Source of the DNA: Phascolomyces articulosus
Lineage: Eukaryota > Mucoromycota > Mucoromycetes > Mucorales > Lichtheimiaceae
Reading direction: 5' to 3'
Assembly (NCBI GenBank): GCA_025677815.1
Contig: JAIXMP010000031.1
Span: 1 to 64,000 of the forward strand
DNA: 64,000 nt
In this document: one piece after another, positions 22,701 through 36,792 of the stretch
Numbering within the stretch: the first letter of the stretch is position 1
How the letters are laid out: each line of letters opens with the position of its first letter
Notes under the pieces: model-generated
Database searches by the model: none
Told to the model about the DNA's origin: nothing
What the model saw: only the letters and a program-made list of their open reading frames with translations
Translations under genes and position numbers: made by a program

Positions 22701-24460
22701 GTAATGCTTTGTTTTTTTTTCTTTGATCCTAATAGTTCGCGATAGAAAACTGCATTCGTAAATTCCATTCTGTGGGTTTAAATACTTCTAAATAGTGTTT
22801 TCCACATCTGTTTGTTGCCTATTTTCTATTGTTATTTTTTCCAAAAAGAATTGAATACCCAGTATCCAAAAGATGGGTATAATAAATAAAGATCAAAAAG
22901 ATATTTCATTTAGATCTTGGTATAGTATGGAATGAATTTTTTTATAAAGAAGGGTTTCAGAGTGATATAAAAATTGATTATAGTATCCATAATATCAAAC
23001 ATGAATATGTTTGAGTGATAAATTTTCGTCAAAGGAAACAAAAGTATTATATATTAACGCAGGTATAGAGCAGCAAAGATCGTATTGGAAGAGACCAACA
23101 TTGGGCAGCATAGATGATACTTTGGGCAATGTAAATAATAGTTATTAGAGGAACACGGATCATAAAATATGAGCATTCATACAGATATTCAAATATAACC
23201 GAGGGTCGCCACCATTATAGATATATGCGTAAAATAGATAGTCACTCTAGACAATATCATCAGAGGGATCTTGGATTTATGAAAACGTGGGATGAAGCCA
23301 TGCGATTGTCTGGCGAATGTTGATAAATATAAAAAATAATAATAAATACTACCTGCGTACTGAGGATTTTTGTATATTGATGGTTTATATAATATTGCCC
23401 TATAGAATATATTTTCTATCCATACTTCCTTTCCTATATTTTGAAATGTATAAAAAAAAGTGTATTATCTACAATATACAAAGTTGATTCCACATTTCTT
23501 TATTTCTTTTGAATGCTGATGAATCAGTAGATGATATCACTGTAAAGGATGAGACGCCAGTAAGAAGAAGCTTATTAACAGCATTACATCTTTAATGACT
23601 ATCACTACTTCATGTTATAATTTGAATGTTTGTTAATAAGATCAGCAGCGAATGTAGCTTCCGTTTTCAAAAATGATTGGTATAGCATGCAGTATCTGGA
23701 GTATGTATTTTTTTTTCTTTTTTTTTTTTTTTTTTTTTTGCAATGAACCATCAACTGATTTCCATTTTTTATAGTCTTGTTAGAAATACGATAATACTTT
23801 TGATTGATCCATTTTTTGTTTTCATCCGGATAAACCGAAAAAAGGGATGGATTGTTGATATTAAATATGCAATGTGGATAGGGTTTTCAATAGTCGGTTT
23901 CAATTATTTCATCCAATAATAATCAAATGCTTGGACCCATTCATGCTACTCATTGTATGGCTCGATGTCATTTTTGTCTGTTTTGTTTTATGACTTTTTT
24001 TGACTAATGCAAACTATTCGCGTACTCGTAATGTTACTGTGTTATTATGGACATGGTACTTTCTTCTTTCTTGCCGCATGTTCATCTTGCTGTAGTAAAG
24101 AAGGACAAACAATATGATTCCTGGGCTATATGTTTTGACCATGATATTATTTTCTGTGGGATTGATACTACTTGCAAGGTAGAATTTTAAATATTAAAAT
24201 ACAAGAAAAAGCATCTAGTGTTGGAAACCATAGTCTGTGCCACGGTAGGAACCCATTTTATACAGTTTATAGTACAAAAACATCTGTTCTACTGTCTTCT
24301 ATTCGAATTTTTCCGTTAGTGTATACTATATTAACATTGTATTTCGCCAGCCCAATTACTATAGAGGTGTACTTTTTTAGATTTCATTTTGTTTTACTTG
24401 AAAAAAATATTTATACGGTACAGATTCAATCATATATATAATGGTTTTTTAGTTCTTTAA

Positions 24461-24739
24461 TTGTTGTATGAAATCAAATGCGAGAAGTCCATGACGAAAT
24501 GTGGTAATGTATGTCCAAATGTCTTTCGAATCGTCATTTTATATACGCAGCTGAATGATATTTGGTCCGAAGTAAAATGGGATTGTATACAAGGAGATTT
24601 TGGTATACATTTAAAAATACTTCCTCTCATTTCTAAATTTATATCAAAAATAGGACCGTGGAGGATAGATACTCAAATTTTGTTGTTGTTTGTGGCAATA
24701 ATAGTAATATATTATAGTAGTTGTGGCATCTCGTAGATA
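24461..24739 (+). pseudogene. possible F-box-like remnant (weak)
   Basis: A 91-codon frame reading, in its middle, VFRIVILYTQLNDIWSEVKW and later LKILPLISKFISK. This resembles the C-terminal half of an F-box followed by the first leucine-rich segment in fungal F-box/LRR proteins. There is no ATG in a good context, no continuation of the domain on either side, and the sequence around is AT-rich. I give it only as a candidate. Confidence 0.15.
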
Positions 24740-27700
24740 TTATTCAATCATTCTAACTTCCTTTTCATATAATAGCTCCTGACTTGTATATGATTAATTT
24801 TTTTACGCCAACCTGCGTATCATAATAAGATCGCCAATCATTTGAAGGTACAACTATATGTTGCAATATAAATAATATTGATGAAAGGTTTGATAAAAGT
24901 GCATTCTTTCCACACATCTCACGATCGACATTGGTTGATTAAATTTTTAATAGTAGTGTAATAATGGGGCAGAGGCGGATTTTTTGTTTGCATTGAATAT
25001 CAGAACATATTGATGATGCCGTTGTTTTTATACCAAACAATAATCTATACTGGTCAACAAGTGAGAAATTCCATATAAAATAACACATAGTATAATGTAA
25101 AACTTCACAGACGTTCATGGTCATGATGATGTTGTTCCTTTTACTTCTCATATTATATCTTTCATCTTCAACAACAACTAAAAAGAGAGAGCCGTTCGAC
25201 AAATAACATACTGTTTGATTAAGGAAGAACAACATGGAAGAATTCAAATATTTGGAAGTAGGGACTGAATATTCAGAGTTATCACATTGTCATAATAATT
25301 CCTGACCTGTTGATAAATAATCATCATCGGGTAGAAGATTTCAAAATGCATAGGTTAAAATATATTAAAAAAATGACTATTACATGAATGCTGCATATGT
25401 ATAGGGTATATATATTCTAATCCGACAATATTGTTCGGCAAAATAATATGACAAATCTTTAAGGATAATAAAGAAAAATAAAATAGGCAATATAAGTAGT
25501 ACGATAAAAAAAACAATGTGATAGCGGTTTAGGCTTTAAAGATGGGATGAAAATTGTGAGAAAAGGGGAGGGAGAGAATGAAGAGAAAGTATACCTAGCT
25601 TTGAGATGTGGATGATTATTGCTGATATCTGAAATATCTATATGTTGTTGTTGTGTTGTTGTTGAAAAGTGGGCGTTGTTATTGTACGTAGTGAAATATA
25701 TATATATCAACCGATCAGGATTGGTGATCCTTTTGTGGTGGAGAAATACTCATTATAGGAATTATTCACACAATATATGGGCTGGTAGAGTATGATGGCA
25801 ATGATGCTTTGTGGTTTGGTTTCTTTCATTTTGATGAATAAAACAGATGATGATGTATATAATATAGATATATCAATGCTCTATGGATTGCTGTCGATAG
25901 AACTAATTTTCTTTGATGTGAAAAGATGTGTCTGTTCTTTTGTTAAAATAACCAGGGCATGCTATTTTCAATATCAAACCAACCTTATGTTAATTCTCAC
26001 TACGATAAACGTCTTTTATGAATATCTACTATGTACCAGTAGTAGATCTGTATTCTCCTCATCCTTTTTAAAAAAACACGCATACCATTCGATATCCAAG
26101 AACAATGAGTTTACTTACACTATCTTTATTATCACTTAAACAGCATGAGAAATGGATTAAAAAAGGACTGAATGTTCCCATTGTCTTTATTGGATATAGA
26201 GTGAAGTATTTCATTCATAGGTTGTTTGAATTCACTAGTTCACGGAAAGAGCATTTTTTGGACGACGCTGATGTTTTAAGGTATTTTTTTTTTTCGTCAA
26301 GAATAATAACGATCCTTTTATTTGCTTAAAGAGAACTTGTTGCACGTATAGAGTTTAACTTTATGTTAGAAAAGTTGGAGTGAAGGACGGAATACGGCAA
26401 TCTTAAACGATTGGAATTGCAATTAGCAAAAGGGAAAGAAAGATATTTTGTCATTAGAATACTTCAAAGTTGATATATAAAGAGTAATCGTGATGTAGTT
26501 AAATGATTTATGTACAAAGTGTCCTCATACGTTATAGTTGATTACTTTTTTGAAATAACAACAACAGTTGCAGTAGTATAGTGATAAATCCCATTAATAG
26601 TAAAAAAAAAGGTAATAATCTATCATTTATGCTAATGTGGAGTACAATACTAAACTAAAATAGGCTGTATGTTTTCTTTTGTGAATCTATTATGTTCAAC
26701 AGAACAAAAACGATGGTTGATGTCAAGCGTCATCGTCCTTTTAAAATGAGTGTTAGTCCGATACAAAATATCCCCATGGAATCGATGGCATAAATAAATG
26801 AGTGATAGATCAGTCAATCTAATGAACCTTGATAATGATCGTTATACTAAAATGTTTGCATGGTGTGGGAAGCGTTTAATGATAAAAAATGGACGCCTTC
26901 TTTGAGTGTTTATTATTCAGTTTAGTAATCAACACGGATTGAACACTTGTCCCACCCGAAACTTTTATTTAGCACCAATTCCAGCAATGTGTGTCACAAT
27001 CATCAACCCAATTCTTCTAACGCGTATTATCTTTTTTATAATAAAATAATGACAAGAATATATTCCCCAAGAAGGTGCAAGAGAACGATGATCATGATGG
27101 CGATGATGAGGCTTAAGATGATGATATATTATTTATTTATTTCACATGTTCTATTTTTTTCTACTGTTATATCTTCGATTTGTTGGGTGTGAAATTTGTT
27201 TGAATGGGGAACCCGATGAAATGAAAGATACGGTTATTAAGAAAAATCTCGGTCGTTTGTCCCATTTGAGAAGTAAAAGAGTACTATTTTATTTTTGCGT
27301 AGCTTTTTATTTTATTATTTTTTTTTTATAATGTGTCATGAATGCACGGATAATCCACTTTGCATATTTGGGGAAGGAATTGGCTTATGATGGACACAAC
27401 ATCTAAACAACAACAACAAACTATTGATGGGAATGAGAACCAAGTTGAAATATATTTAGTAAGGGATTTCTTCACAGTAATAATAATAGGAGTAATTATT
27501 TCGTTATATGTCTTTTCTCACAAATATAAAGTGTTTTAAAATAAACATGTGTGGTTATTATGAATGAATGAACGAACGAACTTAAAGGTTGACGGATGAT
27601 GATGACGACAACCCTTAAGGAGCAGAAATTTTTGATTTATTATTATTAGCATTGCATATAACTTGGTTGCATAACTCGGTGTCCCCCCAAATAATGAAGT

Positions 27701-28394
27701 TAACATGCATTACATAAAAAGAAGGGTTAAAATGCACATCAACGTACCCTCATCCATTTGTTACTCGTTGTCGGTTAAAAACATCCTCCTGCAAGAATAA
27801 ATGTAATAACTTTGATATATATATATATTTAAATAGTCTGTGTAACCTTAAACGCTACTCTCTTCTGAGTATATCAACCTTATAAATCCAAGGAGTAAAC
27901 TCATTCATTAATAGAGTTAATAATCATAATAATAATTTTAATATGAATGCAGAAGATGGGATATCTATCAGCAACACATCATTATTTGCATATTATATCT
28001 CTTGGCAAAAGAAGAAGAAGAAGGACGACAGTCTTCTTCTTAACCTAATATATTTAGTGACCCGCGTGTAATGATCCTCTATAAATATATTTAAATAGGT
28101 TGGATCTTCGCACGTAATCCAGGTATCTATAGTTTTTTTTTCTATTATATATATATATATATATATATAATCATATCATGTACATTAGATACACTCTTCA
28201 AACCTGCATATAAATATCATATAAAGAAGAAGAAATCCGGAAAATTGACCAAGAAGGAAAAGGTGGCGAATAATGGGGGGAAAGAGGAGAGTAAATGAGG
28301 GCTGAATGAAATACTTGTAAATTTTTTTTAGCGGCATGTGAATCATAATAATGGACATTTACAATAGCCAATCTCTCATTCTGCTTTTTGACAT

Positions 28395-28395
<1 letters not shown>

Positions 28396-28431
<36 letters not shown>
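28396..28431. repeat. 36-base T homopolymer
   Basis: An uninterrupted run of about 36 T, some 190 bases upstream of the RhoGEF start. Long dA:dT tracts exclude nucleosomes and are common in fungal promoters; a minus-strand frame across it encodes only poly-Lys and is not a gene. Confidence 0.8.
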
Positions 28432-28618
28432 CGTACTTGAACAATTGTACAACCACGTTTCTTTGGGGGATGAAGGAGAACAAGACGCTTACACCCGAGT
28501 TCTTGTTACACTTTACATATTTCTTTTTATTTTTGTACCAATTTAAAAAATCTTTCTTCTCTTTTCTTTTCTTTTAAACTTTTTTTTTCTCTTCTTTAAT
28601 ATACAACACCCACTTCCA

Positions 28619-28633
28619 ATGACATGGCACTGA
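28619..28633 (+). promoter_or_regulatory. four-codon upstream ORF overlapping the RhoGEF start
   Basis: ATG at 28619 opens a frame MTWH that stops at TGA 28631-28633. It overlaps the main ATG at 28624 in another frame. The second ATG has the better context (GACATGG). Such an overlapping uORF can lower translation of the main frame by scanning. Confidence 0.5.
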
Positions 28634-30725
28634 ATGCTTCAACATCCTTCTTGGCCCAAAAGGCCAAGAAACAAGAAAAACGTCAATCTTTTTTAAATCG
28701 TCTATCTCAAATATCATCTTCATCTAATAATACTTTATCATCATCCACATCACCATCCTCCCAACAAGAACCAAAACCACAACCTCTTCCTTCTTCATCA
28801 CGACAACAACAACCACAACTCTCTTTACCCCCTCCATCAGCATCAAAATCAATCGCAGGTCGTATACGAACGACATTGATTACATCTGTATCACGTCGTC
28901 GAGAATCTTCATCTAATAATAAACAACCAACAAAATCAAAAACAACTCCCATAAAAAGGCCCAACACGCCACGATCCAATGTGGCTGCAAAACCACCCTC
29001 CATCGCGGCAAGACCACCTCCTCATCCTGCAGTCAAACCATTGTATGTTGCAAAACCTATACCAAGGTCTGTTGTAAGAAGGTCGCCCAAACCTGCTAGA
29101 AAACAGTTACATGACCTACAATTTCAAAGATTGCAACAAAAGTCACCACAACCTAGTCAGGAACCGAGTACCAAACCGTTACCATCGTTACCTCCTAAAC
29201 AAGAGGAACAAAAAAAATTACCACCATCACCATCACCACAGCAATCATCATCATCTCAACAAGCTCCAGCAGCAGTTCCTGTTGAACCTATCCGTCGACC
29301 AAACAGTAATATTTTGAGAGATCCACGAAAACGATCATCCATGTATGCACAACAAGCTACCCCTCGAGTATCATTACGACGACCACATATTCATACACCA
29401 CCGCGCCCAGCCTCCCAAATGGCGCCTATCCATTATTATTGTCATGACAACTATGATCCTTGGCGACGATGTAGTACAGCTGATATCTTGAACGAAATGA
29501 ATTCTCCCATATCACGTACTCGAAGTAGTAGTCGAAGTAGTTGTTCCAGTTTATCTACATTGGATAGTAATGAAAGTAACTTGTCGACACGATCGTCCAG
29601 CGTGTCTTCATTGCCAACACCCAATGAAGATCACGAACTTCCTACACCCATCGTCTCATTCAGTGCCATGGCATTACCATTGCAGCAACAACAACAACAA
29701 CAACAACCTCCAGTTCATACCAATCATCTTAATAACAATAAAAAACGTCAAAGACATTATAGTAGTGGTATTTTACTTAACATGACACCCATTGCACCAT
29801 CGCCATCGCCCTCCCTATCTTCCAACGAACTCAGACCGTCTCGCGCGAAATCAGTGTTTGTGAATCGTAAAGAAATCAAAGCGATCTCCGTTTGGCGTGA
29901 CACAATGGCCAAACTAAGTGGTAATGATGAACAGCACCCGCCACCACCACTATCGCCATTATCATCACTAGCTCCAAACAATAATAATAAACAAAACATG
30001 GTCCTTGCCAAATTTGTTTTGCATGAAATCTATACAACGGAACAATCTTATTATCGTTTATTATCCATCATTCAAACACGCTATATGGAACCAATGACCA
30101 TGGTGAACAACAACAATAATAACCATCATGCTATCACTACATCCTCCGCAGTAGCAAGAAAAGCATCTTTATTATTTTTCAATACCAATGATTTGGTTCC
30201 TTTATTATTTCGTCATTTGCCTGATTTATTAGCACTCTCTGAAAGATTACTTTTAGGATTGGAACGACAATTACAACGCCAACAACAAGATATCACGCGT
30301 GTAGGTCGTTTGTTTTGTTCAGTGGAGGATGAATTGAGTGTGTTTTTGAAATATGCCGTTCATTATGAATCCAATATCAAATCCATCCGGCGCGCTTGTG
30401 CCACCAATCCACTGTTTTTGAAAATCGAACAAGAAGGCATTTCTAAAAGAGAAACCAACCGCATGGGCTTTGCTGATTATCTGATTGCTCCATTTCAACG
30501 CGTGCCTCGTTATTGTCTTTTGATTAAAGGTAAATAAATATATATACAATATAATATAATAATAAAAAAAAATGTTTCTAATTTTAATATAACTAATTTT
30601 CTTTTGCAGATCTTATGAAACACAGTACAACAACTGAATTACCCGACCCTGATCTAGACAAGACTTTAAAAATGTTGACAAGTTTAGCTGTTGCCATGAA
30701 TCATGTACAAAAAATACCACGTTAA
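28624..30725 (+). CDS. RhoGEF, DH (Dbl-homology) domain protein
   Basis: Two exons, 28624-30529 and 30610-30725, giving 673 aa. The first about 455 residues are low-complexity, rich in Ser, Pro, Gln and basic residues, with many PxxP stretches that could bind SH3 domains. The DH domain begins near residue 458 (FVLHEIYTTEQSYYRLL, conserved region 1) and runs to the end, with conserved region 3 in FADYLIAPFQRVPRYCLLIK joined across the intron to DLMKHS. DH domains catalyse GDP release from Rho, Rac or Cdc42 GTPases at membranes, controlling polarity and actin. No PH domain follows: the protein stops right after the last DH helix (VAMNHVQKIPR). Asn/His insertions interrupt the domain at about 492-498. 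The exact target GTPase cannot be read from the sequence. Confidence 0.88.
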
Positions 30726-30927
30726 AAAAAAACACCATATTATTATTCTTTACTTACTACGACTATTATCATTCACTCATTCCCTTCCACTTTTATTATA
30801 TACCTTCCCTGTCATTTTTTCATTTCATTTCCAATTCATTCATTTATTACTATATCTCTTTATCTATTATTTCTATCACACGAATTGTACATAATTACCA
30901 ACAACTATAACAAAAATTCATTTCCTA

Positions 30928-30961
<34 letters not shown>

Positions 30962-32856
30962 ATATATAATAATACAAAGTATTTAACTGATATATATTGA
31001 ATTAATTCACTCGACTTTCGTTGCCAAGCACCCTGGAATTTTTTTTTTTTTTTTTTTGGAAGATGCGGATGATTAACCCAGGTTCAATGGATTGATTGGT
31101 GTGCGCCCCTTCTCTCCCCTTTCTTCTTCTTTCCTGTTTATTTTGTTTGCTTACGCGTCTTGGACCTGCATGCAGGTCGAGGTGACAATGCATTGCTTAG
31201 TACCAACCTTCTTTTAGAAAAAAAAAATTGATGGGTTCCCAGTAAGCTTTCTTCTTTCCTCCTCCTCCTCCCCCGAATCCGTGCAATGGATTTTCATACG
31301 TAAAAGTGAATTTTATATTATAGTATCTATTATTAAATTGAGTAATAATAAAATAATAATATTATATCCATTGATTGAATCTCACTCTCAATCTCACTCA
31401 GCTATACTTAGTTTATAATGATCATAATGATAGTGTTAACTCCATGGAATTTATTTATAGATCAAAAGAAAAAAAAAAGGTAAAATATAAGAGACCTCTA
31501 TACTTGGATGAAACCTTTCTTTTTTATAATAATATGCATCGAATCATCTTTTTTTATTGCTTATTTTTTTTTTTAAAAAATACTACTTTATGTCAATAAT
31601 TATAAAACATGATGTACTTTTTGTCACCTTATTTTTGCAATGAGCAGATCACATAATGATACCATCCTCTTTACATATGTGCACCTTTTTTATTATTTGT
31701 CAAAAAGATCAAATGGCGATAAAATGAAAAAATGTGAAAAAGTTTCTCCTTTAAAGTGATGATGGTTATAAAACAAATAAACAAAACTGCAAACAACTTT
31801 TTTTGGGTTTTTTGTTCAACAAACATTAAGAAAGTTTTGGCGTTTTCTTTCTTTCTTTCTTGATGTATAAAACGAATAAGCCAACGGAAGAAACAAGAAC
31901 ATGATGTTTAAGGTTCTTCTATATATGGAACAATTGGGTTTATGATAGCTATTTTTTGTCTTGAATAGTTAGTATTGGAGTGCCATTGACGATATAAAAT
32001 TCTTTCATCAAAAAGATAAATGAAGAGGTCCTTATCAGTACTCTGTAATGTCAATGCGCTATTTAATATGTAAAAAAGAAACGCACATGAATGCAATGTC
32101 TGTTGTACATATTATTAACTTCACGATTATTATTATTTGTTAGGTAGAATTTTTTTATTCTTCTTGCTGACTACTACTATACTACCTTATCTCTCTCAAA
32201 TACATGTCAACTCAATAGCAACAACAGTTTAGGAGGGACATCATCTCTTTGGTTTTCCAACAAATTATTATTAAATGCTAAAAAATATGCATGCAAAAGT
32301 ATCATTGAACTATTTGATGGTTTATAATAATACGTATCCATATTAGGTTTTTTGATGCATAATATGACGGCATACTATTTATCGTAACGCATTGTCTCAT
32401 GAATAGCTGTTTTGGCTCTTTTTTTTTTTTGAACCTCACACTAAAATCACTCAAAAAAAAATGAAAGAAGGGTCCTGGTTCTATCAGGGTCAACACAGCT
32501 ATGATTTGAATGTTTGGCTGTAAATAAGTTTATTATACAAGACTTTTTCTCGCACATTATGAAGATGATATCCTCCATAATCCAAAAGTACGATTGGAAT
32601 TGTTCTTGGGATCAAGTACAAATCAGCCTTATGGCTCTATTCATTTTTTATAAAACAGCCGTCTTAATATACATGTTGTTGCTTTTTTATATCAACAATG
32701 TAGAAGAAAAAACACTGCAATATTACTGTTATAGTAATGGAAGTATAAACTTTATAGCATTCCAGGAGATCTGAGACGAAAAAAGTGATCCTTTTATGTT
32801 CTGTTACTTCACGGCACTATGTCAAATGAAATGTGTCGTCTCCTTTACCTTTATTG
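30726..32856. other. AT-rich intergenic region, no gene seen
   Basis: Contains the RhoGEF 3' end, T-runs of about 30 (near 30930-30959) and 18 bases (near 31040), and short frames of low-complexity content. A GC-richer patch near 31085-31190 includes the palindrome CCTGCATGCAGG but no recognisable gene. Confidence 0.45.
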
Positions 32857-35468
32857 ATAAAGACAACCACTGCTCTATATGAAGATCCATTTACACAATT
32901 CAAGCCTACCCCATTTTAGCGGAACACAACATTACACACAGATGATCGATACCCAAGCATTGAATGCCCTACATCACGATCTTAAATCCGTCATTTTACT
33001 GCATCGCGCTGTTGCTAATGAAAAGTCCTACAATTATGAAGAAGAAACTTGACGATTGTACACGAGTGGAAGAAAATAGCATTATCGTCCAGTGTTTTAT
33101 AGGATGAAAACCACCATTTTACTTGGATAAGGCGCGATCCATGTCAAGCTGCCTACGCGTGCAAGAAAGGCTTTGACCCTTTTTTTCTCTATGTACATCC
33201 AGATCATAAGAACCAGTTATATAATCAATACAGATGCTTGGTGAATAAAATGGATCATCCAAACCGAAGACACACGCGACTATTCCCTTATAAAATTATT
33301 TCCTATCCTTTCTTATTTGCTTTGAAAACGCATTGTCAACTAGCGCTCACATGACAGTTTTGGCACAAGTTTATTTTCTATGAATAGCCCACACACAGGA
33401 TCATGTATGGATACTACAGCGTTTTACAGTATAACGTATCAGGGAACAATATATCAATCCAGTTCTTACAACGCGTTAAACTACATTATGCTAAGGCTGT
33501 TAAATTCGAACTATGTCAAACGGGAAACGTCTATCCCATCCCAACTTACAGGAAACCTTCCTCAAACGATACGGTACGAGAATCCTAAGGACAATATCTC
33601 AGTTACTGTTGTTTGAAAATCTCTGTAAACAAAATCGAGACATTTGGTAAATTCTATATGGAACTCATAGATAAAATGACAGAGAGAGAGAAACAAACAA
33701 AAAAGAAACGTTGTTCCTTGAATGTGTTTATAACAGAAGACTAATACAATTTATTTTTCAAAAAAAAAGATATGGCCTTCCAATAATCAACAATTACAAA
33801 ATATACTAATACTCAACAAGGACTAGAGCTAAAAGCTTGATGAACTGAAGTATAGTAAAAACAATCATAATTCCCACCTTGATGATGCAATAAATGATAC
33901 AACGCGACAGTGTAAGCATCTTGATACCTTTGTGCTTCATATACAAGATGAACCCTTTGATATCCAATATCTTAAAGCATCACAGCTGGTTGCATTCAAA
34001 TAGTTTCCAACAAATATTCACTTGTCGTATCAACTGGCTCCGGATATAATGGCGCAAATCATTATCAGACACCTACTTTGTTGACATCGCTTACTCTACT
34101 CACCGCGCCGACCCTTACAGAATCATTCAACGTTGTCAGTCAATATGCTTCACTACAACTACAATACTTGACATTAACATATCACAATACGTTCAATGAA
34201 ACGCCAGCCACTACCTATTCTTATATACATCAAGATAAAAATACACCAGCAATCGACAACAGCAACAATAATTAGCAAAAAGTCATTGTATTTGCAATTT
34301 TCCCTTGGAAAACAAGATAGTGATATTGAACATATACTCAATTTGTTTTGAAAAGAAGACTTCACAGCTCGGAAACTTTAGAGATTTGGAATAAAGATAT
34401 TCTGGCTTGCCAAAAAACATATGCTATTTTAACAAAACGAGATATATCTAATTTACAAAAACTTACTCTTCTTCCTTATCAAGACCCTGTAACATCTAGT
34501 CCTCAAGTGCTTTTTGATATAATACTACTAGGGTGTCCTGTTCTCAAGACACTGCCGTCACAAAAGGAGTATCTACAAGATAACAACGTACATCAAGCTT
34601 TTGGAAAATTGCCTGAACTTACACAACTCAATTTGACCCTCAAAAACAACTACAACACATGCTCCATGAGTAATGATTTCATCATAGATAAACGATAGTC
34701 ATAGCAGCAAGAAGATGTGACAGCAGTACCATTAGTGAGAAGACCATCCGATACAACAATGGAAGCACCTACATTTTTTGAATATACCCAAACAACTTTC
34801 TGGTTATTCGATATCACAGAGGGTATTGGGTATCATTATCATGTAAATCAAAAAATGATCGATATAATTACCAGTATCAGTACATATGTATCTCTTCGTG
34901 AACTCGACCTCTTGACTGTGACATTGAAAAACGAGCAACTCATGATATTTTTGGAGTAAATGAAGAATTCCAACATATACACATTGAAGATACAAGCATC
35001 ATCTCAACCTGTAGGTGAAAGTGAATTGAATACACTTTCATTATTAACACAACTGGAGTATCTCGAAATCAATGATCATCATAATAATGAAGGTGATAGT
35101 TTTGACAAACCAATGTTATTTCGATTATTCCAAGAGCACCCCAGTGGCGACCGATCATTTATTGTGTACCTAAAATTATGGATCACCATCAACGCGTGGA
35201 AGTGACCATCCTATCATATACCAACATCATCTCCTATTATAGATGATAACAGTAACACGGAATGTTTGCATAAAATAGTTGCAATCCAAGAACCAAATAC
35301 CAATTATGATAATAGCAATTGTAAAAGAGTGGTAGCATTATATATAAACTAGTATTATATTGCAACGAATGTGAATATGATCATGGACAACAGACAGAAT
35401 ATAATGGTGTTAATGGAGTTTATAGAGATCCTATAAAAAAATATGTAGCTGTATCACCATTAGTGTAG
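32857..35468 (+). pseudogene. decayed full-length paralogue of the TPR/F-box/LRR gene
   Basis: The segment can be followed against the intact gene at 49916-52631 from end to end. The N-terminal TTTALYEDP matches TPSSYEDP-like sequence there. TQALNALHH and VILLHRAV match the TPR. PYKIISYPF and HCQLALT match the F-box. VKLHYAKAVKFELC matches the first repeat. The exon-1 end is at about 33650 (NRDIW), and exon 2 resumes at about 33771 with PSNNQQLQNILIL. LRR pieces follow, then KPMLFRLFQEH and a C-terminal CNECEYDHGQQTEY. Many stops and frameshifts interrupt it (for example TGA near 33050 and TAA at 34957). The intron position is kept, so the copy arose by DNA duplication and not by reverse transcription. 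Confidence 0.85.
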
Positions 35469-36792
35469 TTTGGTGTAGAATAAATAATGATTCTTCTGCT
35501 TTATTAATTGCTATGATATCCATAATAAAGCCCGTACATTTATTTGTTGTATTTGAAAAAGATATAGATCGTAATGTAATATGATAGCCTAAATCACCAC
35601 TCAAAATAACGAGGACGAGAGGGTATACGTCCCAATGATTTTTTGTTATACTTTTTGGACAGTTCAACTTTTATCTGGTGCGACAATGATTATAAATCTT
35701 TTGAGAGCTTTTTAGTCAATCATTCATCATGATGTTTCTGTTCATATATAGAAAAAGTATTTAAGTACGCTACTGTTCTCTTTTATATTTATAAACAATA
35801 TGTAATGTTTGACATTTGTTCTTTTTTTTTTAGTACACTCCACTAAAAATAATGAGTTGTTTATAAATATACCAATATTCATAATGTATCAAATTCATCA
35901 GCAAAAAAACCAGAGAAAAAAATATTACATACAAAAACATCTTATGAAATCAATTATTACCAAACAATAATTAACATCCACCCTTTTTGTCTTAGAGAAA
36001 CAGGAACTCAAGCATTAATTTTGACCAGCTATTTTTTTTTGTTCAAATCCACAACAATGCATACTCTACTAACACCAACAATTAATATTGTTCTTGTCAA
36101 TGAATCAGTCATGACTGGCGCTACTATGTATGCATAGTATCCTCGTTATATTGTTGATCACCACAATAAAGACAACGTATAATCTTAATTACAATATACT
36201 TTTAGGGAATATAATATGTATCCAACTGTATAAAGGATAATGCTTTGATCAATTTTTCAACATAATATTTATTATATCCCCACATTTCCATAAATGGATA
36301 AAAAAAAGAAACAAGGGTAGTTTTTTTCATCACCTTTCTTTTTCATACAGCTCTCTTCTATACAGAATCTTTGTAAGATGATAATAATACTATTATATAC
36401 TCTTTGTTCAATATACTTATTCTATATCATAGAACAATGAAAATGATACGTAGAATAATATGCGCCAAATACGTTTATTAGAGTCAATTTACGTTCCTCT
36501 TTATCATTTACTCAACAGCAGATTTTCATTAAGGACAATGATGATGCCTTTCAACAAAAAAAAATGTTAATGTCAGAATTTTTATTATTCTTATGGAAAC
36601 ATTTGTCATTATAACCAAGAAACAATTAAGATTTATCAAGCCCATAATTAATCTTTTTGTTTTGACATCCATATATAAAAGTAAAGCTATTTTTCTCTCG
36701 ATTTTACCAAAACAAAAACTATATTATACTGCAAAAACAAAAAAGCTGATCGCCTTCCTAAAGGTCTTTGGAAAAAACAGCACTTTCTAATA
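35469..36792. other. AT-rich intergenic region, no gene seen
   Basis: Sequence between the F-box relic and the small gene at 36793. It is AT-rich with short frames only; the 65-codon frame at 36593-36790 ends just before the next gene and has no recognisable content. Confidence 0.4.

Larger units (their letters stand above)
19747..28618. other. 8.9-kb AT-rich desert, no confident gene
   Basis: Very AT-rich, with homopolymers, AT microsatellites (for example 28146-28170) and only short frames. A 54-codon frame at 20185-20349 (two CxxC-like pairs, CTSC and a later TCDD) and frames at 21412-21603 and 24461-24739 with leucine-rich content could be scraps of old genes, but none is convincing. A perfect-looking purine/pyrimidine hairpin (GAAGAAGAAGAAG ... 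CTTCTTCTT) lies at about 28010-28042. The last 100 bases are the pyrimidine-rich leader of the RhoGEF gene. Confidence 0.5.

Noticed and set aside
24172..26329. Several 70-115 codon frames in the first desert
   Set aside because: AT-driven composition, no splice-compatible partners and no motif, apart from the very weak F-box-like frame listed separately.
28707..29003. 98-codon minus-strand frame opposite the RhoGEF N-terminus
   Set aside because: Antisense of low-complexity Ser/Pro/Gln codons; no independent start context or motif.
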